A stretch of 64,000 nt of DNA from contig JAPTYO010000004.1 of NCBI GenBank assembly GCA_036873135.1, positions 34,443,105 through 34,507,104 on the forward strand, written 5' to 3'. The position numbers and the translations under genes were made by a program. The DNA is from Clarkia xantiana subsp. parviflora (Eukaryota; Streptophyta; Magnoliopsida; Myrtales; Onagraceae). The number at the start of each line of letters is the position of its first letter. Position 1 is the first letter of the stretch. Positions 1 to 12,559 of this stretch are shown in pieces. Below the pieces are notes generated by a model that was given only the letters and a program-made list of their open reading frames with translations, had not been told where the DNA came from and made no database searches.

Positions 1-2
1 AA

Positions 3-173
3 CAGCAGACTGCAGAACACGAACTCCAATCTCAGGAGTTTGCAAAGAAGATTGATTGTCAAAACGAGCCCCACGCCCATAATAAGGCGCCCACTCAGAC
101 CCAACAATTCCATCAACAGGTGGACGAGACAGCTCCTTCCGACTCAGACGCGGAAGACGAAGTCTACCTATAA
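3..173 (+). CDS. C-terminal end of an unidentified retroelement ORF (partial)
   Basis: Open from the window edge to a TAA at 171-173. The visible tail of about 56 residues is rich in glutamine and ends in an acidic stretch (SDSDAEDEVYL). No domain is recognisable. It lies upstream of the tandem array and LTR of element A, so it may be the end of that element's last ORF, or simply open by chance. Confidence 0.25.
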   Translation, partial: QQTAEHELQSQEFAKKIDCQNEPHAHNKAPTQTQQFHQQVDETAPSDSDAEDEVYL

Positions 174-580
174 CAAAGCACAGAGTAAATACCAATGTAT
201 ACTAAGGAAACTCAGATGCTCAAGGACTCACCAAACAAGGAGGAAGGAAAAGACGGCTCCCGGACCTTCGATTGGGGGGCATCAATATAGAAAGAAGATG
301 GCACCCTAACATCACCACCCTTACCTCCAGTTAGAGAACACCTCCCCGCACCATAGAAAACCGATCTTTTTGCAATCGAAGATCCGGTCCCAGAATTAAC
401 CACTCCCACACGTACTGGCCTCTTACTCCTCATCAATCACCGGAAAGTTTTGCTGACCGGAAAAAACACAGGCTTAGCCCAAGGAAAACAGAAAGCGAAC
501 AGTGGACAAGAGATACAAACTCACTTCCCTAAAATGATGGATACAAAGTCAAAAGACAAGAATAGAAAGACGACAAGAAA

Positions 581-1140
581 GACCCCACCAGCCAACAGGC
601 AGAGGCAGGGGGCAGGGGGAGATAGTCATAACCCCTAGCATAAGGAGACCCCACCAGCCAACAAGCAGAGGCAGGGGGCAGGGGGAGATAGTCATAACCC
701 CTAGCATAAGGAGACCCCACCAGCCAACAAGCAGAGGCAGGGGGAGATAGTCATAACCCCTAGCATAAGGAGACCCCACAAGCCAACAAGCAGAGGCAGG
801 GGGCAGGGGGAGATAGTCATAACCCCTAGCATAAGGAGACCCCACCAGCCAACAAGCAGAGGCAGGGGGCAGGGGGAGATAGTCATAACCCCTAGCATAA
901 GGAGACCCCACCAGCCAACAAGCAGAGGCAGGGGGCAGGGGGAGATAGTCATAACCCCTAGCATAAGGAGACCCCACCAGCCAACAGGCAGAGGCAGGAG
1001 GCAGGGAGAGATAGTCATAACCCCCAGCATAAGGAGACCCCACCAGCCAACAGGCAGAGGCAGGGGGCAGAGGGAGATAGTTACTACCCCCAGCACAGAG
1101 AGACCCCACGGGCCAACAAGCAGAGACAAGGGGCAAAAGG
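581..1140. repeat. 66-bp tandem repeat array in element A
   Basis: About eight to nine copies of a 66-bp unit containing GGAGACCCCACCAGCCAAC and GATAGTCATAACCCCTAGC. One copy near 720-785 lacks a short piece and the last copies diverge. Because 66 is divisible by three, two minus-strand frames stay open right through the array. That openness is a by-product of the period and not evidence of a gene. Arrays of this kind are common between integrase and the 3' LTR of Tat elements. Confidence 0.9.
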
Positions 1141-1996
1141 AGATAATTATAATCCCAATATAGAAGACTTCGCCCGCCAATAAGCGGAAACGTGAGGGTA
1201 AAAAGATGGAAAAGTGACGAATCAAACAGGACTATATTACCATGAAGACATACAAATCAAGAACAAGACAAGTAAAGAAACGATTGAAGGAGAAGCAGGA
1301 TTAAATCCCTCAAAGGCAATGCTTACACAAAAAGAAAAAACACGTACCTCAATGCGACGCGCACCCCGAGAAGCAAGCCTGGCCAGAAATCCCACCGTCA
1401 AAAAGAAAAGAAGAGAAAAGGACAACGAGAATGAGGTAATCACTTCCCCTTTTATAGTACAAAGGATTAGGGTTTTTTCAAAGTCGCCAAATCAACACCG
1501 TTGATTTTTAGAAAGGAAAATTTCAAGGGACAGATTCAAAAACTAGTTCCTATTAACCACGGTTAGACTCACACTCACCATAGTTAACATCCCATAGATT
1601 TATTTTCTAGTATCCCATACTTAGAAAAATTTCGGACCAAAATTGAAAATTTTCCTTACCTAGGCAAAATCCCGGCACGAAATTGAAACATAAGTCACTT
1701 AGTTGCATCTGTATTGCATCCTTGTAAGAGTATGCATTTTTTAAGTATACGCTGGTAGCAAGGATAAATTTATTACTCCCACCTCGGACGGACGCGTGCT
1801 TAGGCACACGTCCGTGCTACTCTAACGTTTACAACTCCTCTATCTCATGAGACAGGGGGCAGAGTCGAAGACACGAATCCATGGGTAAGCGGGCACTCAG
1901 ATGAAAGGTAGAAACCCCGGTTTCAAATTGCGTGTATCATACCATCCTGAAATAGAGTCAATCAAGGGTTAGGCCATTGGTTAACTCGGGGGCATG

Positions 1997-2805
1997 TGAT
2001 GGATATACGCCCAATTTGAACCCGTTGACTTCCAAACCGTTGTATTTTTATCGTCCCATTACCGATTGTAAATCGAAACTTCAACCCGAACACTTCGCGA
2101 ACACATCAACGGCTCGGACGAGGCCGGAGCGCTCGTCCGGCCGAGGAAAACTCACCTAGGTGAGGTTGGGTGGCCACACCCGACCTCCCCTAGGAGAGAT
2201 CGGGTCAGCCAACCCGATCTCTCCTAGGAGAGATCGGGTCGGCCAACCCGATCTCTCCTAGGAGGGATGGGGTTGGCCAACCCCATCCTCCCTAGGAGGG
2301 GTTAGGTGCCCTCACCCAACCCCCACCCTTGGGGGTCGGATTTCTCCTCCCCCCAAGGGCCCCTACGCCATTTTCGGACACCCACACTCGGTTCACGTCG
2401 CCTACCTTCTCCGTATCCTAAGGTCTTAATTATGCGCTTAAAGGTTAATTAATTGTGTTTAAAGTTTAACGATGTCATTAAGCCACCTTAATGACACCGT
2501 TGCCTATAAATACCCCACCTCCACAATTCATTTGATCATCTTGGCAATTTGGATTATTTTGCTCTGACATCTCTCTAGTTTATCTCTCTAAAAACGATAC
2601 TGACTTAGGCATCGGAGAGGGTTCACCAGGCACCACCCCCCCCCCCCCCCCCTCTCTGTGTCTGGTACTGCCCCTTCTGCAGGAAGGAAGGAAGGAAGGA
2701 CGCAAGGCAAAGCAGGGCAACCCGAGAGTATCAGATCATCCGCATCTCCAGTGAGGAACGGGATTTGAGCCGATCATCCGTTGACCCAGATCTCAGAACC
2801 TAACA
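1997..2805 (+). repeat. 3' LTR of element A
   Basis: Begins TGATGGATATACG just after the polypurine tract and ends in CTAACA. It contains a TATA box (TATAAATA, 2505-2512), then a CT-rich start-site region and a poly(C) run (about 2634-2652). The upstream half holds a cluster of palindromes around CCTAGG (2160-2300). The 3' end is set by the CA terminus alone, because no second copy is present for comparison. Confidence 0.7.
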
Positions 2806-3698
2806 CGTTCCATGACTGCTACTTGGTTTTTCCCAGGTAGGGTGCATTTGGCGTCTGCTACTTGATGTTTCCATGGTAGGGCGTAGGTCAGAGGTCGACG
2901 AGGCGATGTGCCTTGTAGTGTAGGTCAGAGGTCGACCGGGCGACTTGCCTTGTAGTATAGGACAGAGGTCGACGAGGCGACGTGTCTTTCCATGTTGTTG
3001 CCGCTACCAGGTGTTTTCAAGATAGAGTGCTTTTTGCAACCACTACTTGGTTGTAGATATGTTGATGTGACGCACAAGACATGAAAGTAGTTTGGGGATT
3101 TTCGGATATAATAGCCACTTAGAGGCGCATGGACATGATAGCCACTTCAAGAAATGCGGACATGATAGCCGCATAGAGACGCATGAACATGATAGCCACT
3201 TGGTGTATCCGTTAGGTGCTTTGTATGTGAGGTAGTAGATCTCGCATTGACATGTCGACGTGTGTGCACGGTGTTGCGCATGCGTAGTGTGGCGTTCGTG
3301 GTATCTTACACTTAGAATTTAGAAGCGAATCGTCGCACCTTGTTGATGTGTCGAAACATGTGCGCGTTGCGTTGTGTATGTTACTAATATATCTAGTTTC
3401 TGAACGAGAGGTGATACTCCTCCTTCTTGGTGAGTAGACGCGTGTGTGTTGCACTTAGCGTCTCTATACTTAGCTTTTGAACAAGAGGTGCTCTTCTCCT
3501 CCTAGTGCGTTGACGCGCGCGTGCTCTACGCTTGGTATGGTGGTCCCTGCGAATCTCGCGAGCTGGAGATTATTCATGTATTGTCGAGACTATTAATTCC
3601 AAAATACAAACATCTCAGAACTAATATTAGCAGCCCGGGGCATTTTTCAATTTGGCTTGTCGTAGAGGGATAAATCTGAAATTTTTTCAAGATTGTGA
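2806..3698. other. Short-period tandem repeats, no gene seen
   Basis: GC-moderate sequence of unknown origin. It contains three copies of a 37-bp unit starting TAGGTCAGAGGTCGAC (2884, 2921, 2958), a duplicated segment beginning CTGCTACTTG (near 2816 and 2856), and a run of ATGATAGCCACTT-type repeats (3105-3205). No coding domain is visible. It may be non-coding interior of another retroelement. Confidence 0.5.
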
Positions 3699-3706
3699 GT
3701 CATAAC

Positions 3707-4203
3707 TAGGGGTGTAAACGAGTCAAGCTACTCGTGAGCTACCCGAGATCGGCTCGGTCGATATTCGAATTCGACTCGCTAAATTCGAGTCGAGCTTGAG
3801 TCGAACTTTTTCTGATACTGAGTCGACTACGAGTTCACTGGTACTCGACTCGAGAGGCTCGCGAGCCTAATCGAGCTTTTTTTTTTTTGCCTATTAGAGT
3901 CGAGTTCGAGTTTTTCGAGATTTACGTAATAAATATTATATATGTATATAGTGATTCCAAGTCGAGTTCGAGCCAAAAGCCTAATCGAATCGAGCTCGAG
4001 TTAAGGTGCACCATTTATAATTTAATTGACTTTTTTTAACCTTATCGAGTTGAGTCGAGCCGAGCTCGAACTCGTCGAGTTTGACACGAGTCGAGCTCGG
4101 GCTTGAAAAATTAAGGCTCAGTCGAGTTCGAGCTCGAGTTCGAGTTAAGTAAACCAAGTCGGGTCGAGCTTACCATATATTCGGCTCGAGTCTAGCGGCC
4201 CTA
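3707..4203. mobile_element. hAT-type MITE rich in CGAGTCGAG motifs
   Basis: A 497-bp element starting TAGGGGTGTAAACGAG and ending GCGGCCCTA. It is flanked by an 8-bp target duplication with one mismatch (GTCATAAC at 3699-3706, GTCATAGC at 4204-4211). The interior is mostly degenerate GAGTCGAG/CTCGAG words. Its terminal bases resemble those of the elements at 12560 and 38558. It encodes nothing and would depend on a hAT transposase supplied elsewhere. Confidence 0.75.
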
Positions 4204-4211
4204 GTCATAGC

Positions 4212-6090
4212 CGCCCTCCATCAAAATTGATATTGCCGGGCACATTCACTTAGTTTTCCCTTTCTTAAAAAAGGTTAAATTAATAATAAGGGTAAAAGTG
4301 TCTGAAAAAAGAGTTACGTGCCACATGTGCAACAGTTGAAATGGTGAGAATGCAACATTATTATTATTATATAAAAAAGGTTCAAGGCGCAAAGTGCTAT
4401 AAGTTGAAAGTTGAAGGTGCACCAATTTAGTTTTTTTTCCTTTTATATATATTGGATATATAAAATGTAAGAAGAGGATAAATTAAATTCAGAGAAAAGG
4501 AATATAAAGCTCACACTCTTAGTGGAGGAACAAGGTTCCCACTTTGTTAGTTGAAACACAAGAATCCATTATCTTATTAATCTCCAAAGCTTTCTACTAA
4601 TTATAATTAGTGATCCATTTTTTATGATTACTATTTACTTTGTTTATAATTATTAATTAGTAAGGACGCGGGGACTAGTGCGTACTTCTTTTGGGAAAAA
4701 AAAAAGTAAGTGGCTTGTCTATAATATAATCTAATAATGATTTCACTATTTTTTTTTTTGATAAACTAATGATTTCACTATGCATAGTGTATACATATAT
4801 ATTTATGTATTGTCTCTACAATTATTGTTGGAATATCAAAGTGATTCACGTAATCATGAAATTAAGATATTATTCTCTACTTTTGAATAAAAAATAATAA
4901 CTTATCCTTTTGTCATCTTCCACTTAACTACTTAGGTTTTTTTTTTTTTATAACTTATTTAGGTTAATAAATAATAATATGGGTATATCGTAATAACTAT
5001 ATCGTAATGGACTTTGACTTAATTTTTATAGATTCGTAATATTGGAGCTACTAGCCATATGGCTTATAGAAAAGATTGATTAAGTATCTAAAATTAGCTT
5101 CTCGAACTAGAGTACAACTTCCTAAGGAAATATCTATGACTATACATAGCATTGGAAGTTGGAAATCATTGTTTTGGGTATAAATAAAAATGTTCAGCTA
5201 AAATAAACTCGAGCTTATTTTAACTCGATTTCTTAGCCCTAAATCATAATATTTTGCCCAAATTTTAGAAATAAAGATGGCCATTGAAATATGTCATATT
5301 TTTCATTCAAAGATTTTAAAACTAAACTTAGCAGAGCTGGTATGGGATTCAGCTCGAAATCATATGGGTAAATGGACAGCTTGACCAGGGATTGCAAAAA
5401 ATGAGTCGAACGATACTTGTATGGATACAAAATAATGACTTCACCAATAAATAAAATAATGTTTGGCAATAAAAGAATGAATTTGTTTACTCTTTCTTTC
5501 CATCCATTGACTATAATATTCAAAAGCCTTGGAATGCAACAACTACTACTACTTGGAAACAACGACACCAATCAAAACGTTAAGACACCAGGAAAGACCA
5601 AATTTACTTGGGATTCAAGATTAAGCTAAACATCATTATTTATTATTATATGTGGTAACATTATTAATCCTTACAAGCCCTCTATTTATTTTTCCACCAG
5701 CTCCTTCACATAGAGATGCAACCTCCCTTCCTCTCATATTGCAGTTAGCAGGTACGTAATAACTAACATCAACTTTAACTAACTACTCATCATTTTTAGC
5801 TACTTTGTCAAATGAAAATAATAAATAATGCATATCTTCGCTCGTCGTCCGTAATGTAATGGCTTGCTTAATTGCTGCCTTGACGACAACCCATTCATTT
5901 ATCTGAGTCCTCCCTCCATATCTATATCTGCTTTTGATCTTTAAACATCTGCTTCTTTCTCACACCTGAAATCACCTATTTACGATTTCCCAACACTATC
6001 CTAAACTGCTCAACTATATCTTTTTTTAAAAAAAAAATTACTTACTTTGATGAGATCTGGTGGAATGCCATGATCAATCACTTGTTCCAT
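4212..6090. other. AT-rich intergenic DNA 3' of the kinase gene
   Basis: No gene, RNA gene or defined transposon was recognised. Short open frames around 5239-5629 have no recognisable domain. The right-hand 200-300 bases lie just downstream of the minus-strand kinase stop codon and should include its 3' UTR; I could not place the poly(A) site. Confidence 0.5.
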
Positions 6091-9000
6091 TCATGGCTTA
6101 CCATTGTTGTTGTCTAACTTGTGGAGTAGTTTAGAAATGCATAGCCAAAAGGTCTCGGGAAGCTTTCGGGTAGAATGAGTTAGGAGAGTTGATTGCACAT
6201 TTACAACAAATGTGCGGTACTCTTGCTTCGATACCACCCGGATGAACATAGATATCCACACCTCCGGAGCCAAGCTCACTGCATGGTACAGAGATTGGAA
6301 CCCTCCAACTACTCGTGTTAGCATATCACGACCCTTCAGGAACACACAAAAGAGGGATGTTAAAAAAAAAGAAGTTATTTCAGCAAGGACCAGTTTTATC
6401 CTTCTACTTCCTTCAAAATGAACTTAACCCAATTTTGCAAATAGCAACGTCAAGGATTGAAACTAACATGAGCCTAAGAAATAAAAATTGACAGATAGAG
6501 CATCGTGTTTGCAAAATTGGGTCAAGTCCATTTTGCTACTGTAAAAAAATAGGTTCAGTATATTTTTTGCAGTTCGGCTCAAATTCACTATGTAATTAGG
6601 TAATGAACACTATAGTGGCTGCTAACACTATAGATCCTTCTTGATTTACATACGCTCAGCATATCATCACATATTCTAGGAATATGAGACTTTCTTATTC
6701 TGCAGTCGAGCATGCTCATTGTCAAGAAAGATAAAGCAAGTCTCAGATAAGTCGTTAACTTGGGATATAGTACGAACCTCAGACATGGATCTATTTGATG
6801 TTTCCGGATCTTCATCCAGTAGATCAACTACTTCATCCTGTAGGAAAGCATCTACAGCTTTCATTATATCACGGAGAAGAAAAACCCGCACCCTCAGTCC
6901 CTTGTCGGATAAAACGAATAGTAAAAAATCCTCAGTTGCAGCAACAACAGCACGCATATCAAATGATTTCCAGCCCATAGCGGCTCCTCCTCTACTGCTT
7001 TCTTTTCTACTGGAAGGATCACTGTCCGGCTCAGACGGCTGTTCAGATATTGCTGTAATCTGCAACAGGTCACATAAAATTATTACAAGTCATGACTTTA
7101 CAACATGGTTAATGGACAGGAACATATACATAAATCTCATAAAGGGAGAGAGAGAGAGAGAGAGAGTGCACCAGACGCTCTAACCGATTCCACCTTATTG
7201 ATCCATCATTCCGAATGAGAAGTTCACGCAGGACTCTTCTCATGTCACTATCTGGATCCTCCAAGAGCCGTCCAATAATAAATGGATATGCACTCTCTAT
7301 GACTTTGAAGTCAGGATCCAGAACTTTTGCTGTGCCTTCTAATGACCCTAAGGCCCTTATAACCAGTGCATAATCAGGTGGAAGTGAAAAGTTGAATTCA
7401 TACATAACATCGTACAGCTGGTTCATTATTCCCTGAGAATCAAGTATAATAGCATATAAGGGTTCTATCAAACTCCTCTGTCAAGTCAACTTCCCTTAAA
7501 GTATCCTCATTATCCGATTGTATTGTGACCATTATTGTGAAGGCAGAAATTAAGTGGAGGGTGTATGAAGGAATGTCAGGGACCTACAAAATCCAAGCAT
7601 ATTGTGGAGATCCAACAGGTATTATGATTCTCAGCTTATTAAAATAAAATCGTGAAATTCAACTCTCTAAGCTTTAGTCTGTCTGATTCTTAGTAATATG
7701 ATTTGCACTATTAGCACAATTGTGATCACATAGTATCGCATGTGGAAGCTTTGCTAGTTCAATTACAAACTCAGATTATCATTCCATGACATGCAATATG
7801 CATGGAAAGAATCCATCGTATCGACAATAACTCAAAAGAAAGCACAAACCTGGAAATCTTGAGATATTGCAGTTCCTTCGCTAAAGGATGCTTGTAGTGC
7901 ATCTGAAATTGCTTGAATATCGATCCCTTCATGAATAAATCCCAAGGAGAGAAAGTCATTTGCTAGGCCCAAAGAGTCGCGATTAACAAAGTGCACTAGC
8001 TGGAAGGAAGAACCACTGGTCAGAGGCAGTCAATATGCAAAAAATCCAACTGACATATAGTTATGTATAGAGTGAAAAATAGTGTGATTGTTCACCCACA
8101 ACGTGGCACCACGTGGTGATGCCACTTGTTCTTTATTTTCTTTGGTTGTTCCAGAAACCGAAGCTCCCTCATGTTTCTGAAATTGATGAATTAAGAACAA
8201 AGAGTCCAGCTAGCACTAGTTTGTGTTGCCACATGTCCTTAAGTTTTTCTTTTGTCATCCCAAAAGCTTGAAGCCACATAAATAGGGCAACACAAGTCAG
8301 GACCATATTGGCCTTTTTACACTGCAATCCCTCCATTTTACACCTATACTTTAGCTCCAGCCTCCATGAAATCAAAATTAAACGCAGCCGCATACAGGAA
8401 ACCACATAACTAGTGGTAAAATTTAAATTTCACAGATGACATCATCCATAATGATCATGAGGAAACTAGCTCACAATCCAGTCATTAAAAGACACAAATA
8501 CCAGCCTACTCAACAGAACAAGTCCAAACTATGGGATGATCTAGTTTCTACCTTGCCTCATCAAGGAGACATAAACACCACACTGATACCACCAGCTAAA
8601 GATGCATCGTAGACCGAACATACAAACAGTTTTTCAACTCGGGGAGAGGAAATGCAATTCGAAAGTCCAACCACTGTATAGGAAACAAGATGAAAATGCA
8701 ATAAGCATCGTTAATTATATTACCACTCGAATGAGTCCAACTCGATAATGACGGGGAATGTCCCCCATCATTCCAAAATCGAAATACGCAAGGGAACCAT
8801 CATCGGTAGCCACAAGATTCCCAGGATGTGGATCAGCATGGAAAAACCCAATCTCAAGTAGCTGTCTTAATGAGCTATACACTCCCTACCAAGAAAATAA
8901 ATTAAGCTTGTTATGCTACCATAATAAGAAAATCATATTCTGCAAGGTTGTACTAATTACCTAATACCTGATCAATGAGATTCCTCCTGTCTAAGCAGGC

Positions 9001-12000
9001 TTGATTGAGGCCAGCTTCATCTGTAAGCTTAATCCCGTCTATCCATTCCATTGTGAGAACAGATTTACGTGTAAGATCCCAGTATATTTTTGGAACTTTC
9101 ACATATGTTGAATTCCTTTTCTTAGATGCACTCCTGGATGCGGCTTCATGTATATTGTTATCGCCACCAACTGTAAAAATGGCCATCCTAAAGAGTCTTA
9201 TCATGTGCATCCGTGAACACAATCCATTCTACCATTTATCTGAACTAAATACCAGGTACTGAGGTTACCAGATTTAAGATCATAGATTTTACAGAATCAT
9301 TTTTATTTTATCAGATACATGCATACAGCACACTATAATTTTGTTTTACCAATGAATTTTTTCATCCTAATCTAAACCTGGTGCTCTCACTCGTAGTGAA
9401 AAATTTAGATAACTCACGTGGGCTGGAGCCATAGAGAGTAGCAAAGCGCTCTGCATTTTTGCCCTCATTGACGTAATCAATTTCATCAAACATGTGCCTG
9501 ACCTGTCCAAATTCAATGATTATAAGCATTCTATGATGCAAAATTAGTTACCACAACATGCACCTTAAAGGGTGCTCAAAAGGAAAAAGAAGCATTTACA
9601 TACCTCTTCCACTTTTCACTTAATTTCCTTTGCAAATGAGGTTTTACAATTACTATATGAGACTAGACAGACAATACATCTACTAAGAAACTCAAATAAC
9701 ATCCTGAATCCTGGTTGGCAGACTCTTAGCTAAAAACATAAAACTTGTAGAAGACCTTGTCTTCTGAAGCTCAAGCCAGTTATGAAGGTTCACTAACCTC
9801 CAAGAAACCCTTGTTCTATTCTAACCCAGACAAGAAAAAAACCATTGTTACATAATTCGGCGATGACTAGATATGGGAAGTTCATATTATAAATCTTTCA
9901 ACTAAACAATCAAGTTGGTCTTTCAAAATCGGTTCTTTTCAAGAACTCTATCTATCAGCAAATCTGCAGTAACTGCTATAATGCATGTACTAATTGCTAA
10001 TAGTGAAACAGACATACCATCTCATTAACTGCTACTAGTAGATCTTTCCGAGCCTTGGCAAATCGCTTTAGTTGGCCTCCAATCATTTGAAACAGCATGG
10101 CGTCAAGGGTCAATGAGAGTGAAATGCCAGGCCTCTGTACCTTCACTGCTACAAGCTCTCCAGAATGAAGATGAGCTGCAACCCTTGAAGCAGTGGCAAG
10201 AAACATTAGCATTACAAGGAAGAAACATAATTTCCTCCATATACCCCCCCCCCCCCCCCCCAAACATCCCTACAAAACAATTCAAATTAGGGAATCCGAC
10301 CTTTATACACCTGACCTAAGGATGCTGCGGCAATTGGCTCTGGACTGATGTCAGCAAAAATCTGTGAAATAGGAAACCCCAGCTGGGTTTCAATAGATCT
10401 GATCGCGGTAGATGTAGGAAATGGTGGTATTTGATCCTACCAGAAAGAAAAGTTTTTCTGTGAACGGATCTAATAAGTGAGTGTTGAAGAATTAACTAGA
10501 ATCAATCGACAGTGGAGCAGTTTCTGAAAGATTTGATTCTACTACCTGTAACTGAGCTAGCTCCTTGCAGTACATAGGAGGCAATATATCCGGTCTAGTG
10601 CTTAAAGCTTGGCCAAGCTGCATAAATGGAACTTATGAATCTGCATGCCAATAACTGCGCAACTTCGGATAATTGTAGCAGTAGAAATTTTGTCCAGTGC
10701 AAAATAGTAGATGAGTTTTACAGTACCTTGATATAGAAAGGCCCCAGGAGTATAAGAGTTTCCCGGAACTGCACAAACAGATAAATATAAGACTAATATG
10801 ATACTTAAAGACTGACTTACTTAGCGTTGAAGAAGGAAACAAGAAAATAAGAGAATTTCTTATTACTGAGCATGCTATTCGCAATGTCAGTTACACCCAT
10901 TGTGAACAAAACTAACTTGGTGACCGAAAATATAATCCGACTCTAGGGAACACTTAACGTAAATTTACGCATGCAAAATCAACTCAGGAGTCATGTGAAG
11001 TACCTTAATTGCTCTTTTCTTTATGTCTGTTACAAAAATCTGCCAAAAGGCTAACTTGAGCACAAAGAATGAAATAACTGCCGCTCTGTAGAAAGCCAGA
11101 AAGGGACCAAAGAGATAAATGCTAGAAGAGTTTTTGGAGCTATAGGTTCCAAGAGCTTCCCCAAATTCAGTTTCTAATGATTCCTTCCTCAGTTTAGCAT
11201 ACTCTGCAGATGGTCTTTCACCGTGGATACTACTGTAGCCAGTTGAGAACCTGCAATCATACATTCTTCAGTTGACACAACTGAAAGAGATTAAGAAGAT
11301 CATTCACATATATGAAATGGTTTAAAAACTTAACTGAAAGACAAGTGTTCTACTTACAGAGAATGCTGTGAGAAGAAAAGCAGAAAATACTTGTGCTGCA
11401 TTCCGACTGTAGCATTTCCTCCAACGTCATCAAACGGTACAGAATTCCCCCAGACCCTACCCATGAAACTTTCATGGGATAATGCTGCAATGTAAGCGGG
11501 AAGTTCACAACACAAGTAACAAGCTAAGCTAAGGCTCAATTAGGATTTGGGACCCAAAAATTGAATTTCGTATGTTATGTTCGTTTGCCCCATACAATCA
11601 GCCTAAATATGACGAAGTTGTATTATACCTAGTTAATGTTGTCATTTTCAAGTGCACAAGTTCATTATCTAATAGTACAAACAGAGTCAGTCTATGGTTG
11701 ATACATACACCCACATATCAATTGCATCACATATGATGATACGAACGAGGCTAAGGTACAACAGAGTGTCCAAATTAAGTTCCACAAGAAGTCCACATAC
11801 GCAAGATATACATGTACGCAACTAGTTAGCCACACAAATAAAATGAACCACAAATCAACAGTTGAGAACATTATAAAGCACCTAACTGGCTCAACCGCAT
11901 TTTGCATTACGACTAGAAGGAATCAAAACCCTAGCTCTGAACATGACCGTTTCTGTAAAAAGAAGAATAACCAGTACGGAATTCTGGCGGGGAAGCAGCA

Positions 12001-12062
12001 CCTTTGGAAAGTAAAATTGATCGCCGATGAGGACCGAGGCTCCTGAAGAAACTCATCATCAT
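6091..12062 (-). CDS. ABC1/UbiB-family atypical protein kinase, organelle-targeted
   Basis: A 14-exon gene. Exons: 12002-12062, 11358-11484, 11004-11250, 10727-10768, 10546-10617, 10301-10436, 10018-10175, 9418-9502, 8968-9170, 8724-8885, 7850-7999, 7172-7432, 6778-7059, 6091-6333. All introns are GT-AG, phases agree, and the exons total 2229 nt, giving 742 residues. Family landmarks: KLGQ (about 159-162), the Ala-rich loop AAAS (219-222) that replaces the usual Gly loop, VAVK Lys (240), HADPHPGN (393-400) and DFG (413-415). The N-terminus ([11 protein letters not shown]) is Arg/Ser-rich, like a plastid or mitochondrial transit peptide. A hydrophobic stretch sits at about 113-136. Family members act in organelle quinone/prenyl-lipid metabolism and plastoglobules; that role is inferred. 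Three ATGs in a row open the frame; the first is used. Which ABC1K subgroup this is remains unsure. Confidence 0.93.
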
Positions 12063-12235
12063 TGGGGGAGATCTAAACGAAGGAGAGGAAAAGTTCAGGA
12101 GGCCTTAATAGCGCGCCACAAGTGTTCGATGAATTGACGAGGAGAGTATCGGTAGTCTGCATGAGCGCCGGAGCTGCTGGGGGGTGACAGACGAGAGATG
12201 GAGAGGGCGGCGGTTTGCTTGAGAACGAGAGAACT

Positions 12236-12257
12236 GCCACGTGTCATTTTACGTGGC
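12236..12257 (-). promoter_or_regulatory. G-box / ABRE-like pair in the kinase promoter
   Basis: A CACGTG palindrome at 12238-12243 and an ACGTGGC at 12251-12257 lie about 175-195 bp upstream of the kinase start codon. bZIP and bHLH factors of light and abscisic-acid responses bind such cores. The spacing and position suit a proximal promoter, but no TATA box was identified, and function is inferred from sequence alone. Confidence 0.5.
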
Positions 12258-12559
12258 GTCATACTAGAGTCGTGGTAGTGAGATTATTATGCATGAGCCG
12301 GAAACTCTGGCGCCCATTGTAACCACTAATCGGTCGGTTGAGTAACCACTATTTAAGTCAAAAACTCGTTTTATTGGTTGGAAGTTTCGAACCGTTGGCG
12401 TTGGGTGTTGTTGTAAAGCACAGTAACGAATGTCGTAACTAACCACCGTACTACATTTTATTATATTTATATCTATATATATATCTAATGTAATTAAGAT
12501 ACATTTCCGCTTATCCAGCGGGTGACTATTTATGTATATATATATATAGTAAGTCACCC

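Larger units (their letters stand above)
1..2805 (+). mobile_element. Element A: 3' part of a Ty3/gypsy (Tat-type) LTR retrotransposon
   Basis: The left edge of the window cuts this element. What remains is mostly non-coding internal sequence with a 66-bp tandem array, then a polypurine tract (1983-1996, AACTCGGGGGCATG) directly before an LTR that starts TGATGGATATACG. The same tract and LTR start occur in element B (25034-25060), and similar ones in element D, so the three belong to related families. No reverse transcriptase is visible here. Assignment to the Tat lineage is inferred from the likeness to B. The 5' LTR lies outside the window, so the target duplication cannot be tested; the five bases after the LTR are CGTTC. 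Confidence 0.75.

Noticed and set aside
529..1225. Minus-strand proline/leucine-rich open frames with repeated SPYARGYDYLPLPPASACWLVG
   Set aside because: They exist only because the tandem unit is 66 bp, a multiple of three; there is no start context, domain or support outside the array.
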